From positions 186,001 through 250,000 of the forward strand of contig DASQAF010000029.1 in assembly GCA_035635855.1 (NCBI GenBank): DNA of 64,000 nt. Direction: 5' to 3'. Source of the stretch: UBA11740 sp035635855. Lineage in GTDB: Bacteria > Acidobacteriota > Blastocatellia > Pyrinomonadales > Pyrinomonadaceae. This document shows, piece after piece, positions 19,045 to 27,711 of this stretch. The position numbers and the translations under genes were made by a program. The notes beneath the pieces were generated by a model that saw only the letters and a program-made list of their open reading frames with translations, was not told where the DNA came from and searched no databases. Within the stretch, counting starts at the first letter, position 1; every line of letters starts with the position of its first letter.

Positions 19045-22000
19045 ATGAAAATCGTTTTGGCAGAAGACCGCGGCGGTAAGCTGCAGGGAGAACGTGCGTT
19101 CACCAGCGAATTGGTTTTGGTGGGACGCGATCCGGCCGTGTGCCACTATTTCTTTGCGCAGGAGCAGTGGCCAATGGTGTCGCGCAAGCATGCCGAGTTT
19201 CGACTCAGCGAAGGGCGTTGCCTGGTCGTCGATGCGAACTCCCGTTTCGGCACCTTCGTGAATGGGGGAAGGGTTAGCACCTCCGTTGAGGTCAGAGTTG
19301 GTGCGCACGTTCAACTCGGCGCCGGTGGACCAATCCTGCGCGTTGTGAGCATCGAACAGACTCCTGTGCCAAAGGCAGAGCCGCATCCATCCGAGCTGGC
19401 GGATTTAGCAACCTTCCGGCAATCTCAAGAGGGTAAGCCGATACCGCCGCGTTCGCCGGCGGCTGTGGCGCCGTCGCCACTCGCTGACATTCGCACCGAG
19501 AAGATTCCCCAGCCGGCCACGCCTTCACCGTCGAAAGGCGGAACGGCATTTCTCGAGTTGATCGACGCCGCCACTCGCCAGGTAAGACGGATCGAGCTGA
19601 AAGGGGAAGTCACGCGTATCGGCCGCGACCCCGAAGGTGAAATTGTAATCGACGTCGCGGCCGCGGTGGTTTCCCGCCGCCATGCCGAGATTCGAAAAGA
19701 CGGCGCACAATTTTCCATAACTGATCAGAAGAGCTTTAACGGCACGCTGGTAAACGGACAGCGCATTACCGGAGCCGTCACGCTGTTTGACGGCGATCAG
19801 ATCCAGCTCGGTGTCGGCGGCCCTGAGTTGCGTCTGATCGATCCGGCTCATCCGGCGCCGGCGCATAGAGCAATCCAACCGGGCTCTCCGACTCCCAGTC
19901 AGCAACTAATTCCATCGGCATTTGGCCAAATCGCGGCGATGGCCAACCGCGAAACGATCGTGGCGACGGGATCGAGCACGTCGCGCCCGGCGGCAGCGGC
20001 CCCGGACGCGTCACAGCCCCAATTGCTCGCGCGGCTTTCGTTCGACAACCGCCGGCAGCTTTCGGTGGGGCGCGCGGCCGACAACGATCTGCGTCTCGAC
20101 GGTTTGCAGATCTCAAATCATCATGCGCGTTTTGCGCGCGACAACGGCAGTGTCGCGGTCGAGGATGCCGGGTCGACAAACGGCGTGTACGTCAACGGTG
20201 AGCGGATCACCGGCAAGCGTCCGATTCAGCTATCCGATGTGATTCAGATTGGCCCCTTCGTTTTGCAGGCCGATGCGCACCAGGGCGTTGCCGTCTATGA
20301 CACGCGATCAAAGACGCGAATTGACTGCATCAACATCGTCAAGAGCGTAACCAACCGATCGGGCGGCGGCACGATCAGATTGTTGGATGATGTCGGGCTG
20401 ACGATTCAACCCAATGAATTTGTTGGCTTGCTGGGTCCGTCAGGCGCCGGTAAATCGACGTTGATGGATTCGCTGAACGGTATGCGTCCGGCGACCAGCG
20501 GTTATGTGCTTATCAACAACCTCGATCTCTACCGGCACCTGGATTCGTTAAAGCAATCGATCGGCTATGTGCCGCAGGACGACATCATTCATCGTGAGCT
20601 GACTGTCTATCGCACGCTTTACTACGTCGCGCGCTTGCGTCTTTCGGCCGACGTTTCCGGCCGGGAGATCGATCAGATCGTAAATGAGGTGATGGACGTC
20701 ACCGGACTCTCAGAACGTCGCGACGTGCCCGTGGGCCAATTGTCCGGCGGACAAAGGAAGCGCGTTTCGATCGCGGTTGAGCTGATTACCAAGCCCTCGG
20801 TAATCTTTCTGGACGAGCCGACCTCGGGACTCGATCCGGCGACGGAAGAGAAGATTATGAAGCTCTTTCGCCAGATCGCCGAAAGTGGCCGCACCGTCGT
20901 GCTGACCACCCATGCGATGGAAAACGTGAAGCTGTTTGACAAGATTGTCGTCTTGATGCGGGGCAAGCTGGTTTTCTATGGAGGCCCGCAGGAAGCGCTG
21001 GCCCACATCAAAGCCGACAGTTTCAAAGATCTTTACGACAAACTTGAAGCTCCGATTGACGAACAGATTGCGGCGATGCCGCCGCTGCCGCCAAACGCTT
21101 CGAAATCCCAGAAGCAGGCGTTCAAGCTGCAGCGCGAGCAGATTGCCGAAAAGGTCGCTGACGACTGGAAGCGAAAATTTCAAAGCACCGAGACCTATCG
21201 CCGCAACGTCGTCGAGCCGCTCAGCGTTTTGCCCCGCGACGGTCGCGCCGCCGCGCCGCCCAAGCGGCGTTCCAGCCCCGTGGATGCAGTGCGCCAGTGG
21301 GGCACTCTCACGCGGCGTTATCTGGAAGTCCTCAGCCGCGACAAATTCAATTTGCTGATTCTTTTTGGCCAGGCGCCCATCATCGCGTTTCTTACTTACC
21401 TCGTAGTCGGCGATAAGAGCCCGCGCGATTTTCCCTATTTCATGCTGGCGCTGGTCTCGATCTGGTTCGGCACTTCAGTGGCCTCGCGCGAAATCATCCG
21501 CGAGCGCGCTGTGTACACGCGCGAGCGCATGGTGAACTTGCGGCTGTTACCGTATGTCGCGTCGAAACTCTTTGTGTTGTCGCTGATCGTGGCGTTCCAA
21601 TGCGTGCTGTTGTTCGGCTCAATAAAGTTTCTGCACTACGCTGGGATCATGAGTCTACCGGGCTGGGCCTTGCCGCAATTTGCCGTCATCATGATCACGG
21701 CCATGGTTGGCATTGCGCTCGGATTGTTTATTTCCGCGATCGTCAAAACTTCCGAGATGGCCACCAGTCTGGTGCCTTTGATCCTGATTCCACAGATACT
21801 TTTTTCGGGACTGGTGGGCGTACCCACGGGAACGGCCCGTGTCATCGGCACCACGATGCCGGCGACCTGGGCATTCGATGGGCTCAAGCGCTTTTCCACG
21901 CTCGATACTTTGGATGAAGAAGGCTCTGATCCGGAGGGTCCGAACAAAGGCCGCGGTGTTTACAAACATTACGAGGACATAAATGACGAGCACATCAACA

Positions 22001-22308
22001 AAGCACGCGACGATGTGGCCAATTATAAGAAGAACGCGGAAGCGGATTCTAAGGAATACGAGCGGAAGATGAAGGATTATGTTAAGGACTTACAAAGCGG
22101 CCGGCAGGCTGACCAGCCCGAAGCGCCAAAGATCAACCCCCCCCCGGAAGTGCCGCCTGCGGAAAAGATTCCGGAAGACTTGAGCAGCTACATAAATTTT
22201 TTGCATCCCTGGGGCCATTGGATTCTCGATCCCTTAGTGCTGATAGTGATGTTTTTTGCGTTGGTCGTCGCCACGATTCTCTCGTTGCGGGCACAGGATA
22301 TTTTGTAA
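19045..22308 (+). CDS. FHA-domain ABC exporter (ATPase and permease fused)
   Basis: A 1087-residue ABCG-like half transporter. Three FHA domains, each with the G-R...S-x-x-H...N-G pattern, occupy about 5-105 (GRDPAV...SRKHAEF...NGG), 165-260 (GRDPEG...SRRHAEI...NGQ) and 330-415 (GRAADN...SNHHARF...NGE). The ATPase follows, with Walker A GPSGAGKST, signature LSGGQRKRVSIA and Walker B VIFLDEPTSGLDP. An ABC-2 membrane domain with about six helices comes after residue 770, ending in a C-terminal helix pair. A charged loop rich in Lys/Glu/Pro (about 990-1050) lies between the last two helices. FHA domains bind phosphothreonine, so export is probably gated by a Ser/Thr kinase, most simply the one at 13932. 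The substrate is unknown. Confidence 0.92.
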   Translation: MKIVLAEDRGGKLQGERAFTSELVLVGRDPAVCHYFFAQEQWPMVSRKHAEFRLSEGRCLVVDANSRFGTFVNGGRVSTSVEVRVGAHVQLGAGGPILRVVSIEQTPVPKAEPHPSELADLATFRQSQEGKPIPPRSPAAVAPSPLADIRTEKIPQPATPSPSKGGTAFLELIDAATRQVRRIELKGEVTRIGRDPEGEIVIDVAAAVVSRRHAEIRKDGAQFSITDQKSFNGTLVNGQRITGAVTLFDGDQIQLGVGGPELRLIDPAHPAPAHRAIQPGSPTPSQQLIPSAFGQIAAMANRETIVATGSSTSRPAAAAPDASQPQLLARLSFDNRRQLSVGRAADNDLRLDGLQISNHHARFARDNGSVAVEDAGSTNGVYVNGERITGKRPIQLSDVIQIGPFVLQADAHQGVAVYDTRSKTRIDCINIVKSVTNRSGGGTIRLLDDVGLTIQPNEFVGLLGPSGAGKSTLMDSLNGMRPATSGYVLINNLDLYRHLDSLKQSIGYVPQDDIIHRELTVYRTLYYVARLRLSADVSGREIDQIVNEVMDVTGLSERRDVPVGQLSGGQRKRVSIAVELITKPSVIFLDEPTSGLDPATEEKIMKLFRQIAESGRTVVLTTHAMENVKLFDKIVVLMRGKLVFYGGPQEALAHIKADSFKDLYDKLEAPIDEQIAAMPPLPPNASKSQKQAFKLQREQIAEKVADDWKRKFQSTETYRRNVVEPLSVLPRDGRAAAPPKRRSSPVDAVRQWGTLTRRYLEVLSRDKFNLLILFGQAPIIAFLTYLVVGDKSPRDFPYFMLALVSIWFGTSVASREIIRERAVYTRERMVNLRLLPYVASKLFVLSLIVAFQCVLLFGSIKFLHYAGIMSLPGWALPQFAVIMITAMVGIALGLFISAIVKTSEMATSLVPLILIPQILFSGLVGVPTGTARVIGTTMPATWAFDGLKRFSTLDTLDEEGSDPEGPNKGRGVYKHYEDINDEHINKARDDVANYKKNAEADSKEYERKMKDYVKDLQSGRQADQPEAPKINPPPEVPPAEKIPEDLSSYINFLHPWGHWILDPLVLIVMFFALVVATILSLRAQDIL

Positions 22309-22463
22309 GTACAGCCTGGAACAGTCCGACACGGCTTGATGTAATGCAGTAAAATCCCACCGGCCCGAATCGAAACCACCGAGGCGTCCGCCTCTCGATG
22401 CAAAATCGATTACATTGCTTCCAGCAGTTCTTCCTATTACCTTGCCAATGGTTCTGGCGATTA

Positions 22464-22810
22464 AAGGCCCGCAGGGCCGCCATGAAATAGCCACGACCGT
22501 GAGGTCGTGGACATCAACCAAACAATTCCACCAAGGCCCGAAGGGCCGACACGAAGGGAATCAAAATGGCTGGCAAACACCTTAGCCTTCTTGTCCATTT
22601 TGTATGAAGCACTGCCAGACGTGAACCTTGGATTGAACCAGACTGGCAAGACGATCTTTATGGATACATCGGAGGGATAATCAAAAACAAGAATGCCAGA
22701 TTAATATACGCTGGTGGAATGCATGACCATGTACATCTCTACGCGTCCTTGCCTTCAACTATCACGATCGGTCGTGGCTACTTCATCAACGGCCCTTCGG
22801 GCCTCGACAC
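22464..22810 (+). mobile_element. Decayed IS200-like element with flanking palindromes
   Basis: Three GGCCC/GGGCC hairpins (22466-22478, 22535-22547, 22791-22803) and a CCACGACC/GGTCGTGG hairpin (22491-22510) bracket the broken transposase. The CCACGACC hairpin recurs, with a different loop, at 24772-24791. This is a separate palindrome family from the RAYT elements at 39.7 and 56.6 kb. Confidence 0.65.
22566..22764 (+). pseudogene. IS200/Y1-type transposase fragment with in-frame TGA
   Basis: Reading from the ATG at 22566 gives MAGKHLSLLVHFV, a TGA at 22605-22607, then in the same frame STARREPWIEPDWQDDLYGY and later GGMHDHVHLYASLPST. That is the HUH-transposase order with the metal-binding HVH. 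In this family the TGA position is normally Trp (TGG), so it is one base from sense. The frame then runs into the right-hand palindrome, so the part with the catalytic Tyr is missing. I call it dead rather than a selenoprotein. Confidence 0.75.
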
Positions 22811-22826
22811 TTGGACGACCGGACAC

Positions 22827-24437
22827 CTAACTCGGCGGCTGCTTCTTATAAATCATTATGTAGAGTAGCTTCGCATTATTGGGATTCAAGGTTCGTAACT
22901 TCTGGTACTCCTCGGTCGCCGCTTTCTTGTCACCGGACATCAGATAAGCGACCCCCAGATTGTAATGCGCTCCCTGATAATCCGGTTTGAGGTTGACCGC
23001 CTCTTTAAGCGCCACAATGGCCTGTTTCCATTTTTCGAGATTCATGTAGGAGACGCCCAGGTTATTCTGCGCAGCAGGCCAGTCCGGCTTTAACTCAATT
23101 GTCCTTTGGAAAGCAGCAAGTGCCTCCTGTTTCTTTTGCAGCCTGCTGTAGGTGATTCCAATATTGAAGTGACCTTCCGGCAGGTCAGGCTTTAGCTGAA
23201 TAGCTCGCTGCAGAGGATCGACTGCCAGAGTGAAATTGCCGATATTGTTGTAGGCCCAACCGAGATTGCTGTAAGCCTCGGCATAGCCAGGTTTCAGAGA
23301 AATCGCGCGCTTGAAAGCTTCTATCGCCTCAGGCCAACGTTTCGTTTTGCCGAGCGCATAGCCCATGTTGTTATTCGCCTCGGCGTCATCGGGCTTGAGA
23401 CGAATGACCTGCCGGTAAGTTTCGGCAGCTTCCGGATAACGCCCAAGCTTGTCATAGATCCACGAGAGATCGCTGTAGGCATCAACTGAATCAGGCTTCA
23501 GACGGACCGCCTGCTTGTAAGCCTCGATTGCGTCCGGAAATCTTTCTAGCCGTCGATAAGCATCGCCCAGGTTGTCATGCGCTTCCGCGTAATCCGGTTT
23601 CAGTTGGACAGCCTGTCGATAGGCGGCTACTGCGTCCTCATACTTGCCGGCGTTGTAAGCTGCGACCCCTTGATCGTAATAGACGAGGCTGAGCGTATTC
23701 CGCGCTTCATCATCTTTCGGATCCAGATCGAGAGCTTGCTTTAGAGCACCGAGCGCTTCCGCGGTTCGGTCCAGCTTGAGATAGGCGTTCCCGAGCGCGT
23801 GATAAGCGGCCCCCCAATTCGCTTTTTGTTGAATCGCCTGCTTGTCGGCCGCGATGGCTTCCTCATAGCGAGCCAGATTGAAGTAGGTTTCGCCGAGGTT
23901 CAGATATGCCTCGGGATAATTCGGTTGCAGGCGCACGGCCTGTTGATACGAAGCGGCGGCCTTCTCGTATTGGCCGGCGTCGAAAAAGTCATCGCCCTGC
24001 TTGTTGTATTCCTCGGCGGTTAAGACATGCTTCGCCGGCTCGTCCGGAGGCTTTGAAGATTCAACGCGAGGTTTTGAAGATCCGACGCGAGGTTTTGAAG
24101 TTTCAACGCGAGGTTTTGTCGAGTCAGCCGTGCGGGGAGGTTTTGTAACTCGCGCTGTTTCCTGCCGGCCACTGGGCGTCGTTTGTTTTTGCGGATGAGC
24201 AGCCGCGCGAGCCGGACGAACAACCGTTTTCTTTTCAAAGTGTTTGGGAGCGTGCGCCTGATTTTTCGGAGTGCTGAAGATCCCTTTCCCTAATTTGGCT
24301 TCGACGTCGGCGCTGGCCAACAACACGCCCGCTCCGCCGCTAATGTCCTGCGCCCGGATGCTAATATTGGCCAAACAACTGGAGGCCAGTATTGCTGACA
24401 GAGTCGCGCGCGAATAAAGCCAAAACTTGCTTTTCAT
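22827..24437 (-). CDS. Secreted TPR-repeat protein
   Basis: A 536-residue protein: signal peptide (about residues 1-29), the motif ISGGAGVLLASADVEAK, a Lys/Pro-rich linker (55-145), then about eleven consecutive TPR units from 148 to the end. The units have the classic 34-residue consensus (for example A.A.YNLGVAYLMSGDKKAA). The linker contains a four-fold 7-residue repeat (SKPRVES-like) encoded by 21-bp units at 24046-24129. It shares the SGGAG motif and its domain order with the TPR gene at 16384, so the two look like paralogs. GGGGAG precedes the ATG by about 8 bases. A periplasmic scaffold role is inferred. Confidence 0.88.
   Translation of the reverse strand: MKSKFWLYSRATLSAILASSCLANISIRAQDISGGAGVLLASADVEAKLGKGIFSTPKNQAHAPKHFEKKTVVRPARAAAHPQKQTTPSGRQETARVTKPPRTADSTKPRVETSKPRVGSSKPRVESSKPPDEPAKHVLTAEEYNKQGDDFFDAGQYEKAAASYQQAVRLQPNYPEAYLNLGETYFNLARYEEAIAADKQAIQQKANWGAAYHALGNAYLKLDRTAEALGALKQALDLDPKDDEARNTLSLVYYDQGVAAYNAGKYEDAVAAYRQAVQLKPDYAEAHDNLGDAYRRLERFPDAIEAYKQAVRLKPDSVDAYSDLSWIYDKLGRYPEAAETYRQVIRLKPDDAEANNNMGYALGKTKRWPEAIEAFKRAISLKPGYAEAYSNLGWAYNNIGNFTLAVDPLQRAIQLKPDLPEGHFNIGITYSRLQKKQEALAAFQRTIELKPDWPAAQNNLGVSYMNLEKWKQAIVALKEAVNLKPDYQGAHYNLGVAYLMSGDKKAATEEYQKLRTLNPNNAKLLYIMIYKKQPPS
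24046..24129. repeat. 21-bp tandem repeat inside the TPR gene
   Basis: Four units of 21 bases, each starting GAGG(C/T)TTTG on the plus strand, encode heptads TKPRVET, SKPRVGS, SKPRVES and SKPPDEP in the linker. The unit nearest the TPR block is the most degenerate. Copy number may vary by slippage. Confidence 0.85.
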
Positions 24438-24859
24438 CTTTCCACTCCCCGAGGTTTCAAATCAGACATAGACCGAACACAGTGGCACGTAATAGCTGCG
24501 GCAAAGTCTACTGTGACGCGCACCTTGACCACAAGTTTTGAAACTACGAGAACGGTAAGCGGCTTGCCGAAGCCACGCCCGAAACATTTCCCATTTGCCA
24601 CCGGTTTCTTTCGACTACGTTCGTGTGATTTCGTGGATCGCTTTCCCCTAGCCACAGTGCAGCAGACGATCCACGAAGTCACGCGAAATGAATGGCAAAT
24701 GAAAGATGACATATGGAAAATGGACAATGTTTCGGGCGCTCGGGCTACAATGACATAAACTAAGGTCTGATCCACGACCTTACGGTCGTGGCTAATACAT
24801 AACGGCCCATCGGGCAGGATTTAAGGCAAGCCTTATCGCACTGGAGAGCGGCAAGCCGC
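24438..24859. other. Gene-free stretch built of intergenic repeats
   Basis: It holds a TTCGTG(T/G)GATTTCGTGGATC-type word and its inverse (about 24613-24690). A fragment of the GGAAAATGGACAATG family lies at 24693-24728. A CCACGACC/GGTCGTGG hairpin sits at 24772-24791, matching one in the IS200-like relic. A short open frame here is wholly made of these repeats and is not called. Confidence 0.65.
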
Positions 24860-25426
24860 ATGCGCACGAAGAGAAGATACATCGTTGGCATTCTCCTGGG
24901 GTTCGTTGTATTCGTCTTGGGCACTGACGCCGCTCAGGAATTTCTTCCGTCTCCTCCGCCGGATCGCGCTCTGGTCTACATTCTCGATGACCAAAACAAA
25001 TTGACGGCGCTGCCCTTTGAAAAGGGAGAGACACCGCTGCATCCGGAAAAGGTCGCCGGCAGCACGAAGATTAGTTACGTCGAGCTGAAGGGTGAGCACT
25101 CGGCAACCATTATCACGACCACAACTCCGCGCTGGTTTCTGTTTACTTACGAGCGGGCGGGCGCGCATCCGCCTTTCCTGGTTTGGCTGACGCCGCGCCG
25201 CGGCGCGCGCCGGGTCACGGCCATCGCCCAGCGCGGAACGACCGGGTTTGCGATCTCTTCCGAAGAAATTGTGAAACCTTCGATCCGCGTGCTGGCCAAA
25301 GACGGCGATCAGGTTTTCATGGAATTTCGCCCGCGCACTTCGCTGATGCCGGGAGAATATGCCATTATTGGCGATGACCTGGCGCGCATCGCTACCTTCC
25401 GCGTCCTGGCGCCCTCAGAGCATTAG
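24860..25426 (+). CDS. Secreted or membrane-anchored protein of unknown function
   Basis: A 188-residue protein with an N-terminal hydrophobic segment (about 7-22: YIVGILLGFVVFVLG) that may be a signal peptide or anchor. The rest is rich in beta-strand patterns (ALVYILDDQNKLTALPFEKG, MPGEYAIIGDDLARIATFRV) without a family I recognise. GGAGAG lies upstream of the ATG. It ends 20 bases before the TlpA-like gene and is probably co-transcribed with it, so an envelope role is likely. Confidence 0.7.
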   Translation: MRTKRRYIVGILLGFVVFVLGTDAAQEFLPSPPPDRALVYILDDQNKLTALPFEKGETPLHPEKVAGSTKISYVELKGEHSATIITTTTPRWFLFTYERAGAHPPFLVWLTPRRGARRVTAIAQRGTTGFAISSEEIVKPSIRVLAKDGDQVFMEFRPRTSLMPGEYAIIGDDLARIATFRVLAPSEH

Positions 25427-25446
25427 TCTATGAAAGCAGGAACTTG

Positions 25447-26151
25447 ATGGCTTCAGTAAAAAAATCCGCCCCGCGATCAGCCCGTGCCCGAAAGTCTTTT
25501 TGGACGCCGGGCCGGGCCACGCTTACTCTGATCGTAGTTGGTTTGCTCAGTGCCCTCGGTTTATCCAGTTGCAATTCGAGCGATGTCATTACTACTAATG
25601 CGCCCCCGGCCAACGCGCCGCCGGCTAATAGCATGGCGAAGAATCCGCCGCCGCGAACAGTTCCGCCTGTGCCAGCGGCGGTGATCAATCTGCCGCAGAA
25701 TCTTCGCGACAAGCAGATGAAAACTCTCGAAGGCGAATCGCTGAAGCTGGCGGATTACGCCAACAAAGTCCTGATTGTAAATATCTGGGCCACCTGGTGC
25801 GGCCCCTGCCGTCTGGAGATGCCCGAGCTGGTAAAGATGAATAACGACTATAAGTCCCGCGGTCTGGTCGTGCTGGGACTGGCGACTACTTATAACGAGC
25901 ACAACGATCCCACGCACGTAAAGGACTACATTCGCGAGCAGAAAATTCCCTACAAGATTATCTGGGACGATGGCACGTTGGCGCAGCCGCTGGTGCAACT
26001 GGTGCAGGGCAGATCCGTGATTCCCCAGAGCTTTGTCATCTCGCGCGACGGCCGCATTGTGAAGCATTTCCAGGGATTCGATCCCAGCCGAACGGCTGCT
26101 GAGATGCGCCAGGCGGTCGAAGACGCACTTAACGATAAAGGCAAAGCCTGA
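25447..26151 (+). CDS. TlpA/ResA-type thioredoxin-like lipoprotein
   Basis: A 234-residue thiol-disulfide protein anchored by a lipid. The N-terminal hydrophobic helix ends in LGLSSC, a proper lipobox with Cys42. A Pro/Ala-rich tether (50-80) leads to a thioredoxin fold with NIWATWCGPCRLEMPEL. Its active site is C118-G-P-C121, and the cis-Pro segment is SVIPQSFVI. Such proteins reduce disulfides outside the inner membrane, often for cytochrome c maturation. The ATG at 25447 is preferred to the TTG three bases before it. Confidence 0.92.
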   Translation: MASVKKSAPRSARARKSFWTPGRATLTLIVVGLLSALGLSSCNSSDVITTNAPPANAPPANSMAKNPPPRTVPPVPAAVINLPQNLRDKQMKTLEGESLKLADYANKVLIVNIWATWCGPCRLEMPELVKMNNDYKSRGLVVLGLATTYNEHNDPTHVKDYIREQKIPYKIIWDDGTLAQPLVQLVQGRSVIPQSFVISRDGRIVKHFQGFDPSRTAAEMRQAVEDALNDKGKA

Positions 26152-26252
26152 TCTTAATTGATCCATTGATTCATTCATCCATTGGTTCGTCGCAACGATT
26201 AAGTGAAAATCAATGGTCCAATGAATCAATGAACCAATGATTCAATAATTGA
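26152..26252. repeat. TGATTCATT-type repeat with facing arms, no gene inside
   Basis: Words CCATTGATTCATTCATCC on the left face CCAATGAATCAATGAACC on the right across about 30 bases, between the TlpA-like gene and greA. This is the same repeat family that flanks the four-helix-bundle gene at 8.8-9.2 kb. The start codon of greA lies at its right edge. Confidence 0.8.
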
Positions 26253-26729
26253 ATGACCGTCGAAATCAAACAAAAACTTCAGGCCGAGCTGGATAAGCTG
26301 GAAAGCGAGCTGCGCGTCCATCTGCCCAAAGAGATCAAGCGCGCGCTCGAGTTTGGCGATCTGCGCGAGAACTCTGAATATCAAACTGCGCTGCAACGGC
26401 AAACGATGGTCAAGGCGCGCATTCGCGAGCTGCGCCAGCGGATCAGTGAAATTTCGTCAATCGACCTGTCGAAGATTCCGCGCGACAAAGCGTCTTACGG
26501 TTCGACTCTGGTGCTCTACGACGCCGGACGCGACGAAGAAGTTACTTACCGTTTGGTGACTCCGGAAGAAAGCGATCCGGCTGAGGGGTTAATCTCAACC
26601 GTGTCTCCGATCGGCCGCAGCCTGATGGGCAAAGAAGAAGGCGACGAGGTAGTGGTAAGCATTCCTTCCGGTTCGCGCCGCTTTGAAATCCGGCGGCTGA
26701 CGACTCTCCACGACCAGGCAGAGAAATAG
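26253..26729 (+). CDS. greA: Transcription elongation factor GreA/GreB family
   Basis: A 158-residue factor that rescues backtracked RNA polymerase by stimulating transcript cleavage. The N-terminal coiled coil (about 1-75) carries the tip motif FGDLRENSEYQTA, with the Asp and Glu that act at the polymerase active site. The C-terminal FKBP-like domain (about 80-155) shows GSTLVLYDAGRDEEVTYRLV and SPIGRSLMGKEEGDEVVV. Length and motifs fit GreA. It is preceded by the TGATTCATT repeat, and no strong ribosome site is visible. Confidence 0.93.
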   Translation: MTVEIKQKLQAELDKLESELRVHLPKEIKRALEFGDLRENSEYQTALQRQTMVKARIRELRQRISEISSIDLSKIPRDKASYGSTLVLYDAGRDEEVTYRLVTPEESDPAEGLISTVSPIGRSLMGKEEGDEVVVSIPSGSRRFEIRRLTTLHDQAEK

Positions 26730-26743
26730 CCTCAAAGAAAATC

Positions 26744-27052
26744 ATGCCTGCCACTTTGACCGAGAAGGAGTTTTCCCAACATCTGAATTCGAAGTTCCAA
26801 CTGAAACTTGCCGACCGCGAGCTTCAGTTGGAGTTGGTCGAGGTGAAGGGTTACCCCTCGGGGCCAAACGAGCAAGGCGGAATGGAGCGCTTTTCGATTT
26901 TCTTTACCGGCCCGGGCGATGTTTACCTGCCGCAGAGTGTTTACCAGCTCACACACGAGCGCATGGGAGAGTTCGAGATCTTCCTCGTGCCAGTCTCTGG
27001 CGACGACAAGGGCTATCGCTACGAAGCTGTCTTTAATTACTTCAAAACTTAA
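26744..27052 (+). CDS. DUF6916-like small protein
   Basis: A 102-residue protein without a signal peptide. It resembles the short domain annotated DUF6916: FSQHLNSKFQLKLADRELQL, then ERFSIFFTGPGDVYLPQSVY, then GEFEIFLVPV and YEAVFN. The same order (LNSVFQL ... FSLLFRG ... GTYTVEHPALGKFSLFLVP ... YLATIN) is found in the Tat-exported protein at 36164, so the two are related. Its function is unknown. It sits 14 bases after greA and just upstream of the GNAT fragment. The other copy also neighbours a GNAT gene. Confidence 0.7.
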   Translation: MPATLTEKEFSQHLNSKFQLKLADRELQLELVEVKGYPSGPNEQGGMERFSIFFTGPGDVYLPQSVYQLTHERMGEFEIFLVPVSGDDKGYRYEAVFNYFKT

Positions 27053-27711
27053 TCCGCAGATCCAATCCACAGATTACGCAGATTACACAGAAGGAAATCA
27101 AACCAGTAGACTGAGCAGTCTGGAGGGCCGGCACCTGCTAATTTGAGTGTCGCTTCTATGTATTTTCTAAATCCTTATCAGTGTGTGTAATCTGCGTAAT
27201 CTGCGGATTCTATTCTTCTTTCTTCCATTCCATATGTTTGTAAGCGCCAAATTCTTCGATCACCACAAAGCCCAGCCGCTCGTAAAAGCGGTGGGCGTCG
27301 TTATTGAGAACGAAGACGACGTGGCGCGGCAGTTTCGTACAGGTGCATAGAATATTCTACTTGACTCTAATGAAGACAAGGCGTAGATTCTCGGCTCATC
27401 GCTTTAGCAGCAGGAAATGTTGCCGTCCGGCCGATCTTGAATTAATGTTATTTGATAAGCGATGTCTGCTTTACGTTTTTGGAGTTACCAGGAGCAGTTC
27501 CACTTGACCTGATAGCTCGGGTTCTGGCCGAAACTACTTAACAACTGGACATCGTTTGCGTTTCTCTTTATTGCGCTCAGATATGTGATGTGGCACTCGC
27601 CCGTCGTGTCGATCCCAACGAAGCGTAGCTCCTTATCAGAAAGAGGCTTTCAATAGCTACGCGGACAGTCAAGCACACGCAGATATTCCTCGATCCCAAG
27701 GAGAAGTAACA
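27053..27711. other. Gene-free stretch: repeats, a GNAT gene fragment and a leader
   Basis: Bases 27053-27092 and 27175-27209 carry CAGATTACGCAGATTACACAG-type words facing each other. Bases 27210-27335 are the GNAT relic. The remaining 375 bases up to the giant gene show no coding signal I trust; one 67-codon frame lacks any family feature. AAGGAGAAG sits just before the giant gene's ATG at 27712. Confidence 0.65.
27210..27335 (-). pseudogene. 3' fragment of a GNAT acetyltransferase gene
   Basis: The minus strand reads RHVVFVLNNDAHRFYERLGF and then EEFGAYKHMEWKKEE with a TAG stop at 27210-27212. It matches residues about 130-169 of the intact GNAT encoded at 35475-35984. Upstream of about 27335 the match stops abruptly. 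The DNA differs at roughly one base in five or six, mostly at third codon positions, so the source gene was still under selection when it diverged. The fragment lies in the same orientation as the intact gene, about 8.2 kb away. Confidence 0.85.

Larger units (their letters stand above)
22309..22826. other. Gene-free stretch with IS200-like relic and palindromes
   Basis: There is no intact gene. The first 150 bases show nothing clear. From 22464 there is a palindrome-bounded relic of a small transposase element, described separately. The last bases lead into the convergent end of the TPR gene. Confidence 0.6.

Noticed and set aside
22605..22607. In-frame TGA of the IS200-like gene as selenocysteine
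   Set aside because: The position is Trp in the family, no Cys-based redox motif is near, and the gene is also cut short by a palindrome.
24513..24758. 81-codon open frame between the second TPR gene and the TlpA-like operon
   Set aside because: It is composed of intergenic repeat words that recur elsewhere and lacks a ribosome site.
27304..27507. 67-codon open frame upstream of the first giant gene
   Set aside because: It begins inside the GNAT fragment in another frame, has no ribosome site and no recognisable sequence pattern.
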